The notes under the pieces are model-generated. The model did not search any database. It saw only the letters and a list, made by a program, of their open reading frames with translations, and was not told the DNA's origin. Both the position numbers and the translations under genes were made by a program. Of a stretch of DNA of 64,000 nucleotides, positions 45,335 to 56,939 are shown in pieces (within the stretch, counting starts at the first letter, position 1; each line of letters starts with the position of its first letter). The stretch is from Alitta virens (taxonomy: Eukaryota; Annelida; Polychaeta; Phyllodocida; Nereididae), in assembly GCA_932294295.1 (NCBI GenBank), contig OW028582.1, forward strand, positions 3,963,515 to 4,027,514. The letters are read 5' to 3'.

Positions 45335-45546
45335 ATATTAACTAACATTTTTGTTGGTTATATCCTGACACCGAATACTCCATTAGGCATTGAACTAATT
45401 TGTTTGATTGTTTGATTGTTTGTTTGTTTTTACTGCTTTTATTACGCAAGACACGTTAAGTTTGCACTCAGGAGGGAGTTAACTAACATTTGCGTTAGTT
45501 ATTATCCGCTTATAACAATAGGAAACAGTCTAAATGGAGTATAAAT
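45335..45546 (-). repeat. Dispersed repeat with ATACTCCA ends
   Basis: Inverted homologue of 8667-8893; carries an extra (GTTT)n-type run. Confidence 0.55.
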
Positions 45547-45847
45547 ACTATTATTGTACTAATATCAATCCATGGTACCCTGCCACATTAGCTGAATGTT
45601 GACAATGCATCAGTCAGCCCAACGTTAGCTGGATTTGACATGCGATCGGAGTTAGTCTTTAGCCACTATATTCAGCGGCTGTTTTAGTCAACTTGCATTT
45701 GGAAGCCAGGTGTCATTGAGAGGGATATTGTGGTCACTAATGGTCAACGCTTGGTCAATGCTGGGATATGGAGAATCCTTGAGTTGCATCATAGGTTACC
45801 AGAAAAGCCCTTCAGCCTCAGGAAGTGATCACTAGTTCCCTTTGGCT

Positions 45848-46023
45848 ATGGGGAGAAAAACTAACACCCTATTGGGGCACTGTGACCGTAGTAGATAAAA
45901 AGACAATAAGATGACGTTACTACACCATTGTTGCATGGATGACGTCACAATATAGAGGACATCGTCAAACAATACTTATCCGCTACGGTATCAGTGACCT
46001 CTTATGGTACTTTTTCTCCCCAT
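45848..46023. mobile_element. MP3 MITE, intact
   Basis: Terminal inverted repeats ATGGGGAGAAAAA and TTTTTCTCCCCAT; inner ACTGTGACCGTAG is inverted as CTACGGTATCAGT. Contains GATGACGTCACAA. Confidence 0.7.
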
Positions 46024-46365
46024 CGCAATTAATGGAAATAAGTTTGAAGCCCACTTCATCCAAAGTTGCTGGTGGTTTAGTTATCCCACTGGGTTATAGT
46101 ACAATGCTGAGAGCACAGTTGAAATCAAATAGCAAGGTGGTCTAAATAATGAGATGGGCTTAAGGTGGGGTTCAATTATAGTATATACAGAAATATCATT
46201 ATATGTTCATACAGTTTACAACTTTTTGAATGGACTTATGTTGACATACATACCAACTTTTCTGAGGTGCTTGACATGAATGACCCCTTGGTGGTTAACA
46301 CATCTTCAGTCGAAATCTACTACTACTAGTACTTCTTCATCTTTGGCTACTATATTCACAGATTT

Positions 46366-46512
46366 AAGTCCTGGGCCTCCTCATGGTAAGGGTGGTAACA
46401 CAGCGGGTGAAGACCTCAAACCCCAGTGGCCCACACAGGGCTCCGTGCAATGCACATTTCAGTTATGCCTGTCTAGCTCTCCCTCATGTGGCAGAGACGT
46501 GAATAATGCCAG
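46366..46512 (+). repeat. R4 dispersed repeat
   Basis: AGTCCTGGGCCTCCTCATGG through TTATGCCTGTCTAGCTCTCC. Confidence 0.75.
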
Positions 46513-46727
46513 GTCAACATGATGTTAACTATATATCGCTTACCACTGATGTCTTTCAGTCAACCTGTTCATGGAAGCAAGCTGTCTTTGAAATGATGTT
46601 GTCGTTACTAATGGTCTAAACTGGAAGAAATGATTCCCTTCCATCACCTTAAACACTACAGACAAGATGGGTCCAGTATGTAAATGACGATTTAATGCTC
46701 TTCACAGTCTTCAGGATAACTCAAGAA

Positions 46728-47170
46728 GGTTATAATTCAGGCCGTCTTCACAAGAAAGTTATAAATCAGGCCTTCTTTCACAAGAAAGTTATAATTCAGG
46801 CCTTCTTTCACAAAAAAGATATAATTCAGGCCTACTTCCACAAGAAAGTTATAATTCAGGCCTTCTTTCACAAAAAAAATATAATTCAGGCCTACTTCCA
46901 CAAGAAAGTTATAATTCAGGCCGTTTTTCACAAGAAAGTTATAATTTAGGCCGTCGTTCACAATAAAGTTATAATTCAGCCCTTCTTTCACAAGAAAGTT
47001 ATAATTCAGGCCTTCTTTCACAAAAAAGATATAATTCAGGCCTGCTTCCACAAGAAAGTTATAATTCAGGCCTTCTTTCACAAAAAAGATATAATTCAGG
47101 CCTTTTTTTACCAGTAAATTGTAATTCAGGCCTTCTTTTACAGTTATAATTCAGGCCTTCTTTCACAAGG
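46728..47170. repeat. 30-bp minisatellite, about 14 copies
   Basis: Unit CACAAGAAAGTTATAATTCA plus GGCCTTCTTT. It stays open on both strands because 30 is a multiple of three; the resulting proteins are artefacts. Confidence 0.9.
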
Positions 47171-47885
47171 TATCGACTTCTCAGTTTTCTGCAAAAATTG
47201 GGCCAGTAGTGTTTGTCAACTGTCTGCCCTAAGGTATTGTCATATATTCCGTTGAACCCAATGTAAATATTTGACGCAAACATATATTTCCTTGACACGA
47301 CATTCCATGGAAAGCCGTTCTTGGATGGATGATAATACCAGAGGATGTTTGTCTTATATCTTTACCGTCTTCTACAGCACAGAACAACAGTACGATACTA
47401 CACTGTATGCAAGCAATTCCATATTGCATTGTTATTTCTACTGTTTAAGTTTCCTTGTAGTTAGTACCATCATGAATGATTTGATCCTATGGGCACTACC
47501 CATATATCCTATATGCTTATCCGTATATTTACTTTGGTAAATTCGATATTTAAGAGTGCCGCAGTAGTTGCTTTGATGTGCGGTGCCTAAACGATATGAA
47601 AACGACAATTTAGTATCAAAAATACTATCACAGAAATTTGACACTTTAAGCAGTGACTTCAAATAATGGAATTTTAACTCTTTGACTTAGATTAACAAAA
47701 CGTCGTCTAGCTTCCAAGTTGCTTTAAAATAAATTCAACACTGATATGAAAGGAATATAGATATGCACTTGATGATTACTCGCATTCCTTATTCAAATAA
47801 TGTGGATATTCTTTATTTATTCAGTGAAAGAAGCCAGTTCATCTGAGCTCTAAAGCCTATCAGTAAAAAGAAATCTGAACTTGTT
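47171..47885. other. Unassigned sequence in the right arm
   Basis: Opposite-strand frames at 47229-47662 show no motif. Confidence 0.35.
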
Positions 47886-48194
47886 CTCAGAGTTAGGTGT
47901 AAACTGATTCTGATAACCACGATAAGCGTGTCACCAGGTACAGTAAAAATGGCGCATGAAAAGGAACATGAGGCAGACAGAAGGCAAAGTGGAAAGATCA
48001 GAGAAAATGTGCTGCGGGACAGAGCGGAGGAGATGAGGTAATTGATGTGATGTGGGTTGACAGCATCTCGTTAATTCTCATCATCTTCAATTCACAAGGA
48101 TGAGGCCAAATGCCCCACGGGAAAAACTCAAATGCGAATCATGGCAAGATATAATGGAGTCCGCGTGAAATGTGTTGATAGACAGGTTGACAGA

Positions 48195-48220
48195 CAAGAC
48201 ATGATAGACAGATAGCCGAC

Positions 48221-48252
<32 letters not shown>

Positions 48253-48400
48253 CTTCAGTTGTATTGCAGTACTGAAAAGGAAGAAAGATAGATAGATAGA
48301 TAGTTAGTTAAATAGTTAGATAATTAGATAGATCGATTGATAAATAGATAGATAGATAAATAGAAAGATAGATAGATAGTAGATATGTAGATTCATAGAT
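48195..48400 (-). repeat. (GATA)n array
   Basis: GATAGATAG runs with an interposed ~40-bp unique piece (48252-48290). Counterpart of 30017-30150 in the other arm. Confidence 0.85.
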
Positions 48401-48426
48401 ACATAGATATATAAACATATTGCTAG

Positions 48427-48541
48427 GACAGCTGATGAAGATCAATGCGCACTTATTGCAATTAAAGAGCTCATGGACTCTAATAATATTATTGGTGAGC
48501 CACAAAAGACTGAATTTTGTAATTACCTCTTGACCGCTTAA
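48427..48541 (+). CDS. Possible terminal coding exon or transposon ORF end
   Basis: After an acceptor-like ATTGCTAG there is an open frame of 37 codons ending in TAA: TADEDQCALIAIKELMDSNN then IIGEPQKTEFCNYLLTA. Composition looks protein-like rather than random. No family is recognised and no partner exon was found. It lies just right of a GATA array within the inverted-duplication arm. It could equally be the end of a transposase or LINE ORF. Confidence 0.3.
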
Positions 48542-48652
48542 ATATCTATGCCATTTTGCCTTTCAATTTATTTCTGTTAATTGTATAATGAAAATGTGTA
48601 TACCATGAATGATATGAATCTCATGTATATGAAATATAGATATATATTTATA

Positions 48653-48746
48653 TGGCTGTTTCATCCTTCATCTCATTGCCATGGTCCCTGCCTGTCCTAA
48701 TTAGCCCATCAAGTGCATAAATACAGGACATAAAGCGCTAATCAAC
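48653..48746 (+). mobile_element. S1 SINE, 3' half
   Basis: TGGCTGTTTCATCCTTCATC to CAGGACATAAAGCGCTAATC. Confidence 0.8.
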
Positions 48747-49039
48747 CACGACTCTATGTCATGACTTATGCCCATTTTATTGACTTTTTGCTTGCAGCGA
48801 TTTTGCTCGATGTCCTGTTTATTTTGTGAAGAAGAAATGAAAAGGGTAGAAATGGGTTGAAGCAAATAAAGATGTCATTTACTTTGCAAATCATGACTCA
48901 TAAAAAGAATATAAAGCTGGAAAATGACTGATTAATTTCCCTTTGACCCATTTTAGAGATGCAAGAACATTTCCAAATGAGGCTATTATTAGCCCTTGTG
49001 GTCACATTTTCATATATGAAGGCATACAATGACATTTCA

Positions 49040-49330
49040 CAATTCCACATTGGCCAGCTCTGCTGAAGGTTCCAGGTTCGATCCCCGGCCCAGGCACTCT
49101 TCATGAGCTACATCCCAGCTGGATGTCGTTCGGATGAGACGTTAACTTAGTGGTCCCTTATACTCGGTGACTATGCTGAGGCAAGTAGAACATTCCATTC
49201 CATGGGGTAAATGTGTAACGTGGGTGGACTCCTCCTCTCTCTCACCTCAATCAATCAACCCTCGATAGCGGCAAGAACTTGCCTTAAGAGGGCTGCATTT
49301 TCCATATCTATCCATCTATCTATCTATAAG
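49040..49330 (+). mobile_element. S2 SINE, 5' truncated, TATC tail
   Basis: B box AGGTTCGATCCCC, S2 core, GGCTGCATTTTCCATATCTA, short tail. Confidence 0.8.
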
Positions 49331-50194
49331 GCCAGACTAGTGGCCATAAAACCTTCAATATCTTTATCCATTAAATTTGCCATGAAAAAATCGTTATTCC
49401 TGGTCAATAACTTAAGATCTTAAGAAAAGTAATAAATTATTAAACAGATGAGAGACAATCTTAAAAATCCCTTTTAAGCTTATTAACGTCATCTTCTGAA
49501 TTAAAAGGCTTAAGTCACTTCAAATTGCCCATTAGACAGTGCAGTTGCTTTAATAAGATTAAGTGCCTGTAGCATCTTTAGTGAAGCAGTTTATATGGAT
49601 TTTATTTTACTCTAATTTAACAAAATCTTTCTATTGCATAAAAATGGCTGGTGGCAATATAAAGTATGAAACTAGTAAATTGTATAGCTAAATTTACTAT
49701 GACTAATACCTGAACCTATTTGTTTATAAGGCTACAAAGTATTATAGCAAATTATATGAGTAGAATACTGTTATTTCGAAAGATCTTGTGTGAGACAAAA
49801 ATTTGGGTATGATCAACTTAAAGGCAAACGCGACTGATAGATCACTGCTATTCTTAAATACTTCCCCAGTTTGTTGGATTGGGAATTTCTTTCCACAAAC
49901 TAGAACTTGTGATGCTATGGTCGAGATGGTGCCGAATTGAAACTGATCTCGCTACGTGACTTAAGACAATTAAGATCACATTCTCTGAAGCCATTTTCCG
50001 AAATCCAGCTGATTCGAGCGAAATGGCTTGGAGCTGAGCAAATGTTGTCTTTCAGCTTTGCCACTTATAGAATAAATGCATTTCCTTAGAAACAGAATAT
50101 ATACAGAATATATTCATAATTTTGCGACCAAATAAATTTGCTGTAGTTTTATACTTAAGGATGTTACTAGGAATCCAGATGTAGGCATTTGGGA
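49331..50194. other. Right duplication arm, no gene
   Basis: Homologous to 27.86-28.14 and 29.64-29.74 kb; otherwise unassigned. Confidence 0.5.
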
Positions 50195-50295
50195 GGCCTA
50201 GCGTTTAAGGCATCGGACTTCGATCCTTATCCTCTCATTATTATGTCTGCCTCTAGCTGCTGGTCAAATACACTGGCTACGCTTCAGAACAGTGG
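50195..50295 (+). mobile_element. S2b SINE, head fused to 3' module
   Basis: GCCTAGCGTTTAAGGCATC then directly CCTTATCCTCTCATTATTAT; the S2 core is deleted. Confidence 0.5.
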
Positions 50296-50348
50296 TATTG
50301 ACACATCATTTTTTGGAAATATAATACCAAGAAAAATGTTGTCATCTG

Positions 50349-50420
50349 CTTCCTAATTAGCCCATCAGGAGCAGAAATACAGGACATAAAGTCCTAATCC
50401 ACCACCACCACCACCACCAC
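50349..50420 (+). mobile_element. S1 SINE 3' fragment, (CCA)n tail
   Basis: CCTAATTAGCCCATCAGGAG to AAGTCCTAATCC and seven CCA-like units. Confidence 0.8.
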
Positions 50421-50429
50421 TAGTCATCT

Positions 50430-50780
50430 CCTAAGTTTAAGGCATAATCTCAACCAAACGCAGCACAATAAAGTTATAACTTCAGAAATATGATTGGTAG
50501 CGGAAAGTATTCATAAACAATCTCCTTTCCAGCACTTGATTGCCTTACAGAGGCTTAGGCCTGTCTCATTCAAAATTCATTTGCACCCAACCTGCCATGT
50601 TTGCACTGGCATTTCCCTGTGATGGCACGCTATTGATTTCATGGGTATGTTCTCATCTATACTGCCATTGCACGGTAAAGGAAGATAATTCCTTTTTGGA
50701 TTATGCATCACATTGCATCACATAATATGTACATGCAATACATTGATTGTTTGCACCATCTTGGAGCTGCTTGCACGCAT
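50430..50780 (+). repeat. Second inverted homology pair, right member
   Basis: Partner of 41260-41540. Begins about 280 bp beyond the outer end of the large right arm. Confidence 0.65.
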
Positions 50781-51420
50781 ATATATTAAATGTTGCCAAG
50801 ACAACCACATATTAAAGACAACAAGCTATAAAAATTGATTACATATGTAACATCTTGAGACTCCATAATTTACTGAAAGCTTGAGACAATTCTTAGTTTA
50901 CGGAACTAAGAATTTCATCGTCAATCGCAAAATATATATATTAAATAACAAAAAAAAAAACCGAGTTATGGTACTTGTATATACATTGATAACATTAATG
51001 GGATTTGTGGGTTTTCAAGCTCGCAACTGGTTATTTTTGAAATTTGGAATGGAAAATGCTGCGTAATAAGCTGATGGACAGAAACAAGTGTTTAAAAGCA
51101 CCTTTTATCAGAATACTTTTGTTGATGGTGTTTTGTGGTCACTAATGACAAGAACGGAAAGACAAGGATTTCCTGTAGAAAGAATGGGTGACTTTACGGG
51201 TTGCAGAACCAAACAAACCCTCTTTCAAGAGATTGTAGGGCCAACAGAGTAGCCAGAGCCATACACTGTAAAACTCATAAAAACTATGAACTAACTAACG
51301 CTGTAATTAACCGAAACCAAGCTAAACTTACCCGGAGATACCCATACGGTCAATAGCTACTATATAGAAATATAGATAGAGATATATAGATATATACTAT
51401 TTTACCGTCCAATATTTTGT
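50781..51420. other. Unassigned sequence
   Basis: No feature recognised apart from short A and TATAGA runs. Confidence 0.4.
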
Positions 51421-51506
51421 TGTATCAGACAGGAAAAAGTTACGTCAGACAGGAAAAGTTATATTGGATAGGAAATATTATAATGGACAGGAAAAAGTTA
51501 TATTGG
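51421..51506. repeat. Imperfect ~22-bp tandem repeat x 4
   Basis: Units of (T/G)GGACAGGAAAAAGTTATAT with substitutions. Confidence 0.6.
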
Positions 51507-51803
51507 GGATATGTAACAAATAGTGGATTCCACTGGACGGAAAGTCGTCCCAACATAGAGTTTTATTGGATTAAGAAAAGCTATAGTGAACTCTATATTA
51601 GACTTCCTGCCATCCAGAATTTGTGTAGTATCAGTGCATTCTTATAATCATGCAAGCACTCAAGTGATTCCTGTAGAACACCTGAATGAATAGCCCTGTG
51701 TGATACTGCCAACACGCCTGACCCAATTCTTTTCAATCAGGATGGTAAAATCAATACTGTCTTCCCACTATACTGCTTTTGACCTTGACACAGATGTGCT
51801 ACA
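51507..51803. other. Unassigned sequence
   Basis: Nothing recognised. Confidence 0.35.
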
Positions 51804-51940
51804 TGGCCAAATGTGCCACGTGCATTTTCATGCGTTTGGATAAACGCATGGAAAACGCATGGTGTTCGCCTGATTATATTTAGGTGAAAACCATGCGTTT
51901 AAATCCTTCTCATGCAAAACGCACGTGGCACATTTGGCCA
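51804..51940. mobile_element. MP1 palindromic MITE
   Basis: TGGCCAAATGTGCCACGTGC and its inverse; long AAACGCATGG stem. Confidence 0.7.
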
Positions 51941-52285
51941 ATCATGGATTAGTGGCAATAGATAGAAGTCTATTTCTAATCTGCAGTATTTTAATTAGAA
52001 TCTTCATTAAATTTTGCAATTAATGATGAGAATAGAGAGGGAATTTTGTAGGAAGGGCTGAAATTTGTGAAATATAATGAAACGTTTTCAGTTTTGATCA
52101 AAAATATTTTTAAATTCTAGGTAAATGTTATTACTTTTGCATATCACCGATCTTTGAAAGATAAGTTATCATAAGTTAAGATCCAACCATGGTGTACTAA
52201 TAAAAGATAATACAGTTTATGTAAATATTATCAAATCATGAAATATGCTGCTACAATTATGAACCATCCAACTCAGGTTGTTCGT
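51941..52285. other. Unassigned sequence
   Basis: AT-rich. Confidence 0.35.
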
Positions 52286-52289
52286 TATT

Positions 52290-52530
52290 TGATGAGGGCA
52301 TCACTGAACTGTTTGATGAGATCATCACTGAACTGTTTGATGAGATCATCACTGAACTGTTTGATGAGATCATCACTGAACTGTTTGATGAGATCATCAC
52401 TGAACTGTTTGATGAGATCATCACTGAACTGTTTGATGAGATCATCACTGAACTGTTTGATGAGGTCATCACTGAACTGTTTGATGAGGTCATCACTGAA
52501 CTGTTTGATGAGATCATCACTGAACTGTTC
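52290..52530. repeat. 24-bp minisatellite, 10 copies
   Basis: Unit ACTGAACTGTTTGATGAGAT plus CATC, very uniform (A/G variation at one site). Open in several frames; one reads (FDEIITEL)n and continues to RIPVQGQPSNFAVMSLD before a stop but has no ATG upstream. Confidence 0.9.
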
Positions 52531-52614
52531 AGGATCCCTGTTCAAGGCCAACCATCGAATTTTGCTGTGATGAGCTTGGATTAAACGGAACTGACGTCAA
52601 CAATAAAGGAATGA

Positions 52615-52775
52615 GGTAGTGGTGGTGGATTAGGGCTTTACATCCTGTATTTCCGCACCTGATGGGCTAATTAGGACAGGTAGGGACCATGGCAATGAGA
52701 CAAAGGATGAAACAGCCATCCAACATAAGCTCGACCGGGAATTGAACCCGAGACCCAGTTGTTGGAAGCCCTACT
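52615..52775 (-). mobile_element. S1 SINE, A box missing, 12-bp target duplication
   Basis: ATAAAGGAATGA at 52603-52614 and 52776-52787. Ends within the anticodon arm, as expected of a 5'-truncated insertion. Confidence 0.88.
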
Positions 52776-53029
52776 ATAAAGGAATGAAGAATTCTATCAG
52801 ACATGTATGTAATGAAAACTGTAAAACTGGATATATGCTTGAATCTATGATTGTATATGAACTTGCAGATGTCAGGGATGAGCTTTCGAATATTGTCCTG
52901 ACAACGAGTGATGCAATCACCATTATTAATGACCTTTGTGTCTACTGAACTCTCTGTTTTCTTCATTTAAACTTTTTAAAATTTCACAAGTGTACAAATT
53001 TATGTATGAATAAATTATATATATATACA

Positions 53030-53164
53030 TGGCCATATGTGCCATGTGCGTTTTCCATGAGAAGGATAAACGCATGGAAAACGCATGGTTTTTGCCTCAT
53101 TAAAATGAGGTAAAAACCATGCGTTAAAATGAACGCATGGAAAACGTGCGTAGCACATTTGGCC
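53030..53164. mobile_element. MP1 palindromic MITE
   Basis: GGCCATATGTGCCATGTGCG and inverse, about 50-bp arms, inner CCTCATTAAAATGAGG hairpin tip. Confidence 0.7.
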
Positions 53165-53704
53165 TTGTATACATAGTATGTATTATAGATTCAGCCACAT
53201 AAAGACTTAATTCCATGATACAAAGTATGTACCTATGTTGCATGAGTTACACTGTATAACATAGAATACATGTTCCCATAACAACAGAATCGCATGCTTG
53301 GTTACAAGATTTAATTAAAATTCAAAGACGTTAATTTCAATGAAAAGACATTCAGAACAAGACAAGGCTGCGTATAAAACATTGCACAGGATGCTAACAT
53401 CTCCGCATCCTTGAATCTGTTGCTGAGACAGCAATGATATGATGAAGATTTAATTCGATAATCAGTTTTAATTAACAAAAGTCTATTAAAATTCCAATGC
53501 AGAAGAAAACCATGTAATATGTTTATGAATTCTTATGGAATGAAGTACAACTATATGGACTATGAATTTTACATTTTATTTTGCAAAATGATTCATTCTA
53601 GTAGTTACTTAAATTTCAACTTTAATCCTTTTTTTATCGTTTGCAAATACATCATTGTACATTCATTCATTATTGTAATTTTTATAGCGCAGAATTACAT
53701 ATTT
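53165..53704. other. Unassigned sequence
   Basis: No gene recognised. Confidence 0.4.
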
Positions 53705-53910
53705 TATATGAGATGCATGAATGAATGAATATATGAATGAATGAATAAATGCATGAATGAATATATGAATGAATGCATAAATAAATGAATGAATGAATGA
53801 ATGCAAGAATTAATGCATGAACGAATTAATGCATGAACGAATTAATGCATGAATTAATGCATGAATTAATACATTAATGAGTTAATGCATGAATGAATTA
53901 ATGAATAACT
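53705..53910. repeat. (ATGA)n-type array with 14-bp higher-order units
   Basis: GAATGAATGAAT runs grading into GAATTAATGCATGAAC units. Confidence 0.85.
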
Positions 53911-53984
53911 TTCTCTGGTCCTCTTGATAGCCATCTAGCTTCACACACAACTCCTGGAGTCTAAATTTAGCACCATTTTACAGT

Positions 53985-54217
53985 CTAGCGGTCATATGGT
54001 GTACATGCTGATCATCGGGTAGCGGGTTCAAACCCCCATCATGGCGACGAGTTGGGCAGCTCCTCTCCAACCATTGCCTCACCCCACCCAGGTGTAATAG
54101 GCAACCGCAGTATTGGCACTGGTGTGAGCTCTGAAGCCCTTGCGGTTAACCCTGTGTTCAAGGATGGATGCTCTCCAAAAGTTGAGAAAGACTCTATACT
54201 GGCATGCTAGGATTGTC
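53985..54217 (+). mobile_element. S3 SINE, diverged
   Basis: GGGTTCAAACCCCCATCATG, GGCAGCTCCTCTCCAACC, GTTGAGAAAGACTCTA. Confidence 0.65.
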
Positions 54218-55734
54218 AATTGCAGTCTGGGGAATGTGTTTATAACATTAAAGCTGACTGTAAACTTTATAGTTTTGGTGTTATAAATTACAGGGGTTTT
54301 ATTTGTATAAAATTTACATGGTATGCCTTCAGCAATTGGCTGCAGGCGATATTGAAATACAGTGATCATGTATTACACAAAATCATACATAAAATGTCTT
54401 AGGTATTTGAAAACCCCTGTGGATATATATAAAAGTAAGAAACATACAAAGTTTGGTAGTTATTTTGAATTAAACTTGTGGCAGCATGTACAAAAAGAAA
54501 TGGCCATAAAAAATATTTAGATTATGATATATGGTAGGAGGCCGGGGTGGCGGTGGATTTTAAATAGTAAGTGGTTGTAAACGAACCTGAATAATTTGTG
54601 GTCTAAATGTTGTGAATAATTGTAGAAGACTGAGGGATCATGGGTATTTAAGTTGGTCATGTGACATGATGCAGGGTGACTAGATGTTGCATGGGGGCCT
54701 AGACAAACTCATTTTTTACTGAAAATGATTCTATTTTAGAGGTTGCTGAATTCCTGTAGACGAAATCAAAGTTATGGCAAAAATTGTATGTGCCCCATCT
54801 ATATATAACATAGACATGGCAAATATGTCATTTATATGGGGCCCATGCTTCTACTAGTCCGACAGATTGTCATGTCAAGAAGCAAAAAGCTCTGTGAATG
54901 AATGACTGGGCCCTCAGCAAGTGTCAAGATTCAGGCATGTATGATATGCAGCCTGCTGCAGATCCAGCCTATTGTGTGGAAGTAACTGGCATTAGAGTGC
55001 CTATCATATTAGTGGTCACACAGTGAGTTGGGCAAGCACTGGAAATAACTAATAAAGTACTCATGTGACGTAGATAATTGCTTTGTTTTGTGAAACAACT
55101 GTCAAAAAGCTATTCAATTCACTCAACCAGTCAAGAGTTTTGACCAACACAGGGATTATCCTAAAATGTTGATTACGTTTTATAAGCAGTCAAGGGTGGC
55201 TGGAGATATTTAATGGTCTTTCACTGCTAAAACCTACTAACAATAACAACCAATGTGACTGGCAGAAACGCTTTAACAGACTGAAAAATGTTGCATTGTT
55301 TTGTCAGTGTAACCACTTTTCCGCTCATCACTATAATATGACATTGAGATAAATCAGCATTATTTATCATATATAAAAATAAGCACTTTTTTTAACCAAT
55401 ATATAAAAGTCATTAAAAGACACACACTTTAATGGTACAGGAGACACTTATTATGAGTGGTGTTCATAAAATTAAATTTCACACACAAATATTTATATTA
55501 AACATCAAAATTATCAATTTAGTGTCTTATTTTCTTAATTCAGGATAGAAGCAAATATCTAACCAAAGAAGATATGCACAGTTTTTGGAGGGCCACATTT
55601 ATATTCTGCCTATTTTCTCTGACAGTAATCTTAAATGTATTTTTTGTATACTATCAGCAATGTGTGTTTCATGCAGTTCAGGTAAAATATTAGCATTTTA
55701 CCTGCATACCACTTAGTATTTCCATGGCTGTGTT
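54218..55734. other. Unassigned sequence
   Basis: About 1.5 kb of single-copy-looking AT-rich DNA without a recognised exon, repeat or RNA gene. Confidence 0.4.
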
Positions 55735-55746
55735 TCGCACTTTCCA

Positions 55747-55803
<57 letters not shown>

Positions 55804-55897
55804 GCCTATCTATCTAGCAATCTATCTATCTATATATCTATCTATCTGCCTATCTATCTATCTATCTGTCTATCTATCTGCCTGTCTATCTATCTGC

Positions 55898-55929
<32 letters not shown>

Positions 55930-55957
55930 ATATCTGCCTATCTGTCTATCTATCTGC

Positions 55958-55991
<34 letters not shown>

Positions 55992-56105
55992 GTTGCGCTG
56001 TCTGTCTGTCTATTTATCTATCTATCTGTCCAGCTGTCTATCTATCTATCTATCTATCTATCTACCTATCTATCTGCCTATCTGCCTATCTATCTGCCTA
56101 TCTGC

Positions 56106-56148
<43 letters not shown>

Positions 56149-56192
56149 CCAATCTATCTATCTATCTCTCTATCTATCTTTCTGCCTATTTG

Positions 56193-56228
<36 letters not shown>

Positions 56229-56280
56229 CCAATCTATCTATCTATCTATCTCTCTATCTATCTATCTTTCTGCCTATTTG

Positions 56281-56316
<36 letters not shown>

Positions 56317-56360
56317 CCAATCTATATACTTATCTATTTATTTATCTATTTATCTATGGT
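55735..56360 (+). repeat. Very long (TATC)n array seeded by an S2 tail
   Basis: Starts CGCACTTTCCATATCTATCT, the S2 3' end, then ~600 bp of TATC with TGCC/TGTC variants and duplicated ~110-bp higher-order blocks. Frames of up to 212 codons are repeat artefacts. Confidence 0.9.
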
Positions 56361-56935
56361 AATTTTCTGCCAACTCTTTTTCAATTTGTGCACAATTTTA
56401 CAACATTTTTGATATCGATTTTTTGTTCATTTTGTTAAAAAATAACTATAATTTAAATATAATTTTCTACTATTCTTACATCGATCACATTTTAAAACAA
56501 CAAGGCCCTACTGCCATTACATGTTTTCATCCACTAATATTTAATTTACTACATTACAGAGTATGTTACTATAAAGGCTTCTATAGCCTAGCACTCTACA
56601 TGGGAACATTCTAATCAATGTTTCCAATACAGCTCGCTAAGTCATTTGCAATAACTTAATTTCTGCATCCATAGATCTTCATCAAGCATAGAATGGGAAC
56701 CGGAAGCTATCTAGGGGAGCATTGTGGCGCCCCCTGGCTGATTGATTGTGTCACGTGACATAGACAAAAGCTCGTTGCCATGGTAATTGCTCACATGTAG
56801 GACTAAGCAATTTGTACAATGAGCATTTCCAAAATGAAGGACTTCATGCAAGAATATGTACAAAATATATACATGTAGGTCATATGGCATATTTTTGCAT
56901 CAGAGTAGAATAGATCACTTATCAACACAATCCTA
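56361..56935. other. Unassigned sequence
   Basis: GGCGCCCCCTGGCT at about 56728 is CTCF-like; GTTGCCATGGTAAT near 56774 is X-box-like. Confidence 0.35.
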
Positions 56936-56939
56936 GTCT

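Larger units (their letters stand above)
43980..50150 (-). repeat. Inverted segmental duplication, right arm
   Basis: Partner of 27600-32100. Longer because of the later insertions S1 (44033-44222, 45057-45218, 48653-48746), S2 (49040-49330), MP3 (45848-46023) and the 30-bp minisatellite (46728-47170). Confidence 0.7.

Noticed and set aside
46695..47298. Possible CRISPR array or repeat protein
   Set aside because: The 30-bp units are contiguous, with no unique spacers, in animal DNA; open frames on both strands follow from the unit length.
52257..52570. CRISPR-like regularity and SSNSSVMI/QFSDDLIK proteins
   Set aside because: Head-to-tail 24-bp minisatellite without spacers; frames are open on both strands by periodicity.
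55724..56412. Open frames of 139-212 codons rich in Ile, Tyr, Leu and Ser
   Set aside because: They are translations of (TATC)n; a pure tetranucleotide has a 12-base period without stops. The same applies to 19473-20045, 29953-30314 and 35673-35990.
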